Source: Bacillota bacterium | GTDB lineage: Bacteria > Bacillota > Clostridia > Christensenellales > Aristaeellaceae | DNA: 64,000 nt | Assembly: GCA_023411375.1 (NCBI GenBank) | Contig: JAEYOW010000044.1 | Span: 255,911-319,910 of the forward strand | Direction of reading: 5' to 3' | Shown here: positions 60,221 through 64,000 of the stretch, one piece after another | Layout of the letters: each line of letters begins with the position of its first letter | How positions within the stretch are numbered: the first letter of the stretch is position 1 | Translations under genes and position numbers: made by a program | Notes under the pieces: generated by a model | Databases searched by the model: none | Told to the model about the DNA's origin: nothing | The model's input: the letters and a program-made list of their open reading frames with translations, nothing else

Positions 60221-61228
60221 ATGATGACCCCCAAGCAGCGCCTGCTGGCGCGTATTGAAGGCAGACCCGTCGACAAGGTTCCTAACCTTTCTATTGTAAT
60301 GCAGGCAGCCGCGCAGCATGCCGGCGTTCCGTACGGCCAATACGCGTCGGATTACCGGGCGCATGTGGAAAGCCAAATCCTAACGGCGAAGGATTTCGGG
60401 CTGGATATTCTGACTGTGATGAGCGATCCATACCGGGAAACCAGCGCCTACGGAGCGCAAATTGAATATCAGACGGACGGCCTGCCGCTGTGCAAAACAA
60501 CCGTGCTGACCGATATAAACCGGTGGGAGGAGCAGCTGAAGCCCTGGGATGCTTTAAGCTGCGAACGCACCCGGGCGACGGTCGACGCGATCAGGCTGTT
60601 TAAGGAGCGCGTGGACGAGCAATATATGATCGCGGGCTGGGTGGAAGGCGCGTTTGCGGAGCTGTGCGACCTGGCGGGGGTTACGGAGGGCATGACGATG
60701 CTCTTTGACGATGAGGAGAAGGCTTCGGAGGCCATGGGCTTTATTACGGAGCAGGCCGTTGGGTTTGCCCGCGCACAGGTTGAGGCGGGCGCGGATATTA
60801 TCGGGATAGGAGACGCCGTGGCCTCGCTCATAAGCGCGGACATGTACGAACGGCTTGTTATGCCCCACGAAAAGCAGATTATTGAGGCGGTGCATGGGCT
60901 GGGCGCGCGGGTAAAGCTGCACATCTGCGGCAATATCAACCACCTGCTCGCGCTAATGGTAGAAACGGGCGCTGATATTATTGATATAGACCACATGGTG
61001 GATTTAACCAACGCGCTGACGCTCGCGGAAGGAAAGTGCAGTATTTGCGGCAACCTGAATCCTGCGGGAACGATTTTGAACGGCACGCCCGCGCAAATCA
61101 GGGAGGAAACGCTGAAATGCCTGGCTTTGGGGACGCCGACGTTCATCCTCTCCAGCGGCTGCGAAGTGCCTAAGGGAACGCCGTACGCTAATTTTAAGGC
61201 CATTGACGACGCGCTGCAGGAAGGATGA
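60221..61228 (+). CDS. MtaA/CmuA-type zinc methyltransferase (UROD superfamily)
   Basis: A 335-residue protein, ATG at 60221 behind AGAGAGGAC; upstream in-frame starts lie in the AT-rich intergenic DNA. It opens TPKQRLLARIEGRPVDKVPN. The zinc ligands of methylcobamide methyltransferases are intact: KLHICGNINHLL (H-x-C near 233-235) and ILSSGCEVPKGTP (C near 313). So unlike the two UROD paralogues at 47.5-49.7 kb this one should bind zinc and move methyl groups between a corrinoid and a thiol. Its acceptor and methyl donor are unknown. It is divergent from the second importer, suggesting a methylated or glycosidic substrate. The 290-base gap upstream is AT-rich with a -10-like TATGAT near 60162. 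Confidence 0.85.
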   Translation: MMTPKQRLLARIEGRPVDKVPNLSIVMQAAAQHAGVPYGQYASDYRAHVESQILTAKDFGLDILTVMSDPYRETSAYGAQIEYQTDGLPLCKTTVLTDINRWEEQLKPWDALSCERTRATVDAIRLFKERVDEQYMIAGWVEGAFAELCDLAGVTEGMTMLFDDEEKASEAMGFITEQAVGFARAQVEAGADIIGIGDAVASLISADMYERLVMPHEKQIIEAVHGLGARVKLHICGNINHLLALMVETGADIIDIDHMVDLTNALTLAEGKCSICGNLNPAGTILNGTPAQIREETLKCLALGTPTFILSSGCEVPKGTPYANFKAIDDALQEG

Positions 61229-61257
61229 GCTTTTGCGAAAAGGGCTCGGAAAAACAA

Positions 61258-61287
61258 TTGCCCGGGCCGCGCTGTTTGTGCTATGAT
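61258..61287 (+). promoter_or_regulatory. Promoter of the LtaS-like gene
   Basis: TTGCCC (61258-61263), 18 bases, TATGAT (61282-61287), 56 bases before the start. Confidence 0.5.
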
Positions 61288-61343
61288 GTTCGGGCATAAA
61301 CAAAGGCGCGCAAAGCGCAATTCGCCGATATAGAGGTGTCCCG

Positions 61344-63668
61344 ATGAACCCTTTTCATGGCTTTTCTCCACTTCCCAAACGCCTACGCACGCTGGATATC
61401 CTGCTTGTCGCTGTAACTCCTTTGCTGATGGTATTGCTGCTGGAGGGATATTCGCGCGGCGGATGGAAGGCGGTATTGCTGTGGCTTTGGCAGAATCCCC
61501 TGATGTTTTTGTGCAATTATGCGCTGATGCTGGGCGTATGCCTGATTCTGTCCCTTCTGCGCTCCGACCGGGCGCGCGTGGCGCTAGCGCTGGCGGCTTG
61601 CCTGCTGTGCGCGCTGCTAGGCATCGCGAACCACTATAAAATGCTCTATCGGCTGGAACCGCTGCTTTTTACCGATGTGACGCAGCTTGCGGATGCGAAG
61701 GCGACGCTGACGGGCCTCCAGTTTGATATTGATACGGCATTAATTGTGCGTGTGTGCGCCGTTTGGTTGCTGGCGACCGTATGCGGCCTTGTCTTTCTGA
61801 AGAGGAAGCAGCAAACGCGGCCCTGGCTGCCGGCGCTGATTGGCGCCGCGCTTATCGTGTGGCTGCCGGGGCAATGCACGTTTGAGCTTGCCAACGGCAG
61901 CGTGCGAACAGATATGGTGGACCATGCCAAGAGCGAGGGCAGCCTGTATGCGGCCATCGCGATGGAAAACCACAGGCGCGCGCTGATGCGGGTGGACTAT
62001 GAAGAACAGGATGTGCGCGCGCAGTATCGCGAGCTTGCCCGGGAGGTCAACAGCACAAAGGCGGGAGCGGGCGGTTCCTCCCCCAACATCATCGTGGTGC
62101 TCTCGGAGAGCTTTACCGATGAGGCTTATCTGGGGCAATACCTGGACCTGGCGGAACCCCTGATGCCGTTTTACCAGGAGCTGGTTAAGGAATGCCGCAC
62201 AGGCAGGCTGTATGTGCCAAAGCTGGGCGGAGGTACGAGCGAGACGGAGTTCGAGGTGCTCACCGGGCTTCGCAGCAAGTACGCGATTAATCCGTATTCG
62301 ATGGGCCTGCCGCCGATGAACAGCATGGCGTCCGTGCTCAGGCAGAAGGGCTATGAGGCCACGGCTATCCACTGGTACTCTGGCGTGTACTACAACCGCT
62401 ATAAAAACCTGAAAAAGCTTGGCTTTGACGCTCTTTACACCACAGATACGACAACTAACGCCTTTGAGAAAACGGGTATGTTTACAAGCGACGCGGAGCA
62501 TTACCGCTCCATCCTGTCGCAGCTTCGCCATTCGAAAAACCGCGATTTCATCTTCTGTCTGACGATGCAAAACCACGGCGGTTATGGATATGACGATTTC
62601 CGAAAAACCTATGGGGCGGTGGTGCCGTTTCGCAACGGTCTATCGGACGGGAGCGAGAGGGTATTGGCAAATTACTGCTATCTGCTTGGACAGAGCGACG
62701 CCGCGCTTCGCAATTTTATTGCCGGGCTGCGCGCGTTTGAGGAACCCACTCTGCTTGTGTTCTTTGGGGATCACATTCCCCCGTTTGGAACGGATGCGTT
62801 TGAGGAACTCGGCATTCCGCTGACAGGAGACGAGGGACACCTTACGCCCTATTTTATCTGGAGCAATACGGAGACTCTGAGCGGAAGCGAGGACATGTAC
62901 GCCTATCAGCTGGGAGCGCACGCGCTTTCGCTCGCGGGTATCAACGACGATCCCTTTCTTTATTATGTGGAAAAGCTGCGAAAGGCGGGTTTAGACGAGG
63001 ACGAGCGCTATGACCTGCTCAGCTATGACGCGCTGTTTGGAAAGCAGTACGCCTATGCCGAAGGTGGGCTTGCGCCTGAAAACGGCGGCTTTGAAATCGG
63101 CGGCCCCATGGTACTGGAAGGCTTTGATGCAGCGGTGATCGCGGACGCGGTATACCTGCGGCCCAAGCTTACTACAAAAAATCAGTCGTTCAGGTTATGC
63201 GTGGACGGCATGATGCGTGATACGCATTATGTGGAGATTACGGAGGAGCCATTTACGCTTCAATGTGTAATGACCAACAGCAACGGTACCAGATATAATG
63301 AAAGCCGGTGCATTACATACGAGGGGACCGACGATCTGCTTGTCCGCTGCGGAAAGCTGGACTATGTAGCGTTGCCGCTGTGGACTCGCGGATATGAGCT
63401 GATCAGAAACAAGTGGTATCAGGATTACTACGTGTTCAAAAGCCTGAAACCCATCCGTGCGGGCCGGAATACCGCCGCCACGCTTAACGGCGAGCGGTTG
63501 CAGTGGCAGCCGTCTTACGGGATAGGGCGGGCCGGCCAGTATGCGGTGGACGCGGACGGAACGGTATATCTCTCCGTGGCCAAAAAAGCGATTGCAGATG
63601 GCACCGGTGAAAGTATGCAGGCGTATCTAAAGTCGAAAAATGCGCTTTTCTATATTTTTAAGGAGTGA
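61344..63668 (+). CDS. LtaS-like membrane sulfatase (lipoteichoic acid synthase family)
   Basis: A 774-residue protein. Five membrane segments (about residues 12-185) precede an extracellular alkaline-phosphatase-fold domain (about 235-570). The phosphotransferase signature is visible: NIIVVLSESFTDEAYL near 248 (metal glutamate), threonine nucleophile in GGGTSETEFEVLTG near 297, HWYSGVYYNRYK, and FFGDHIPPFG near 473. Such enzymes polymerise glycerol phosphate or move phosphoglycerol/phosphoethanolamine onto glycans. About 190 extra C-terminal residues form a further, unrecognised beta-rich domain, making it longer than typical LtaS (about 640). Starts behind AGAGGTG. Confidence 0.88.
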   Translation: MNPFHGFSPLPKRLRTLDILLVAVTPLLMVLLLEGYSRGGWKAVLLWLWQNPLMFLCNYALMLGVCLILSLLRSDRARVALALAACLLCALLGIANHYKMLYRLEPLLFTDVTQLADAKATLTGLQFDIDTALIVRVCAVWLLATVCGLVFLKRKQQTRPWLPALIGAALIVWLPGQCTFELANGSVRTDMVDHAKSEGSLYAAIAMENHRRALMRVDYEEQDVRAQYRELAREVNSTKAGAGGSSPNIIVVLSESFTDEAYLGQYLDLAEPLMPFYQELVKECRTGRLYVPKLGGGTSETEFEVLTGLRSKYAINPYSMGLPPMNSMASVLRQKGYEATAIHWYSGVYYNRYKNLKKLGFDALYTTDTTTNAFEKTGMFTSDAEHYRSILSQLRHSKNRDFIFCLTMQNHGGYGYDDFRKTYGAVVPFRNGLSDGSERVLANYCYLLGQSDAALRNFIAGLRAFEEPTLLVFFGDHIPPFGTDAFEELGIPLTGDEGHLTPYFIWSNTETLSGSEDMYAYQLGAHALSLAGINDDPFLYYVEKLRKAGLDEDERYDLLSYDALFGKQYAYAEGGLAPENGGFEIGGPMVLEGFDAAVIADAVYLRPKLTTKNQSFRLCVDGMMRDTHYVEITEEPFTLQCVMTNSNGTRYNESRCITYEGTDDLLVRCGKLDYVALPLWTRGYELIRNKWYQDYYVFKSLKPIRAGRNTAATLNGERLQWQPSYGIGRAGQYAVDADGTVYLSVAKKAIADGTGESMQAYLKSKNALFYIFKE

Positions 63669-63736
63669 ATATTTGAGGTAATACAACGGTTTGCGCGCGA
63701 GGAACGAAAATATTCAAAAGATTTTGAAAAAAGGTG

Positions 63737-63765
63737 TTGACAGAAACCTATAACGGTGGTATTAT
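63737..63765 (+). promoter_or_regulatory. rRNA operon promoter
   Basis: TTGACA (63737-63742), 17 bases, TATTAT (63760-63765), about 145 bases before 16S. The leader holds AACCTTGAAAACG and a GC-rich hairpin (63862-63897) of the type used for antitermination and RNase III processing. No coding frame in 63669-63909. Confidence 0.8.
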
Positions 63766-63909
63766 AGTCAAGCTCGCTAAAGAGCGCCGAACCTTGAAAA
63801 CGATACAGAGAATAAAGAACGCAAAGAACGACAGTCAATAAACTTGAGTGAATCGTGCTTGGAGGGGAGGGGCGAGAGCCCTTCTCGAAATCGAGAGCGA
63901 TAACGGATT

Positions 63910-64000
<91 letters not shown>

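Overview
The window looks like chromosome from an endospore-forming, GC-rich clostridial Firmicute, probably gut-associated. The evidence is a GerA-type germinant-receptor operon behind a sigma-G-like promoter, a CtsR box on clpB, a LtaS-like sulfatase, strong AGGAGG ribosome-binding sites, several ATG/TGA overlaps and many MalFG-type ABC importers. Nothing in the sequence fixes genus or species. Coordinates are given with the ribosome-binding-site-supported start wherever that differs from the longest reading frame.

Layout. (1) 1-4802: an AT-rich accessory segment bounded by a 21-bp direct repeat. The right copy is the last codons of an M56 metalloprotease gene. The segment carries its own promoter and an operon encoding a Rossmann/methyltransferase-like protein, split by a frameshift at an A9 run, and a 775-residue protein with two DUF262 domains. 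This is the best candidate for an undescribed, possibly anti-phage, system. (2) 4.8-19.4 kb: housekeeping genes: an M56 membrane protease with a BlaI-type operator but no BlaI gene, serC-serA, corA, a secreted serine hydrolase, gerA-B-C, clpB and a secreted beta-propeller-like protein. (3) 19.4-23.7 kb: a second accessory stretch with a group II intron remnant lacking its reverse transcriptase, a four-gene operon of small membrane/zinc-ribbon proteins sharing a repeated C-terminal module, a divergent XRE regulator and an IS5-type transposase remnant. (4) 23.7-38.7 kb: mgtE behind a long structured leader, a polytopic membrane protein, murB-rapZ-MBL hydrolase, the arginine operon argG-C-J-B-D-F (reading leftwards) with ArgR-like boxes at its promoter, a YdcF-like protein and a ferritin-like/VIT1 fusion.

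(5) 38.7-49.7 kb: a catabolic or uptake locus of unknown substrate. A leftward operon encodes an FAD-dependent oxidoreductase, a solute-binding protein, two permeases, an M14 carboxypeptidase-like enzyme and an amidohydrolase. Divergent from it are a PocR-AraC regulator and two UROD/MtaA-superfamily proteins. (6) 49.9-56.8 kb: MoxR ATPase, DUF58 protein and membrane transglutaminase, then a condensation-fold acyltransferase with a small membrane partner. (7) 56.8-61.2 kb: a second ABC sugar-type importer, divergent from an MtaA-like zinc methyltransferase. (8) 61.3-64.0 kb: a LtaS-like sulfatase with an extra C-terminal domain, then a consensus rRNA promoter and the first ~90 nt of 16S rRNA. 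No tRNA gene, CRISPR array or integrase was seen.
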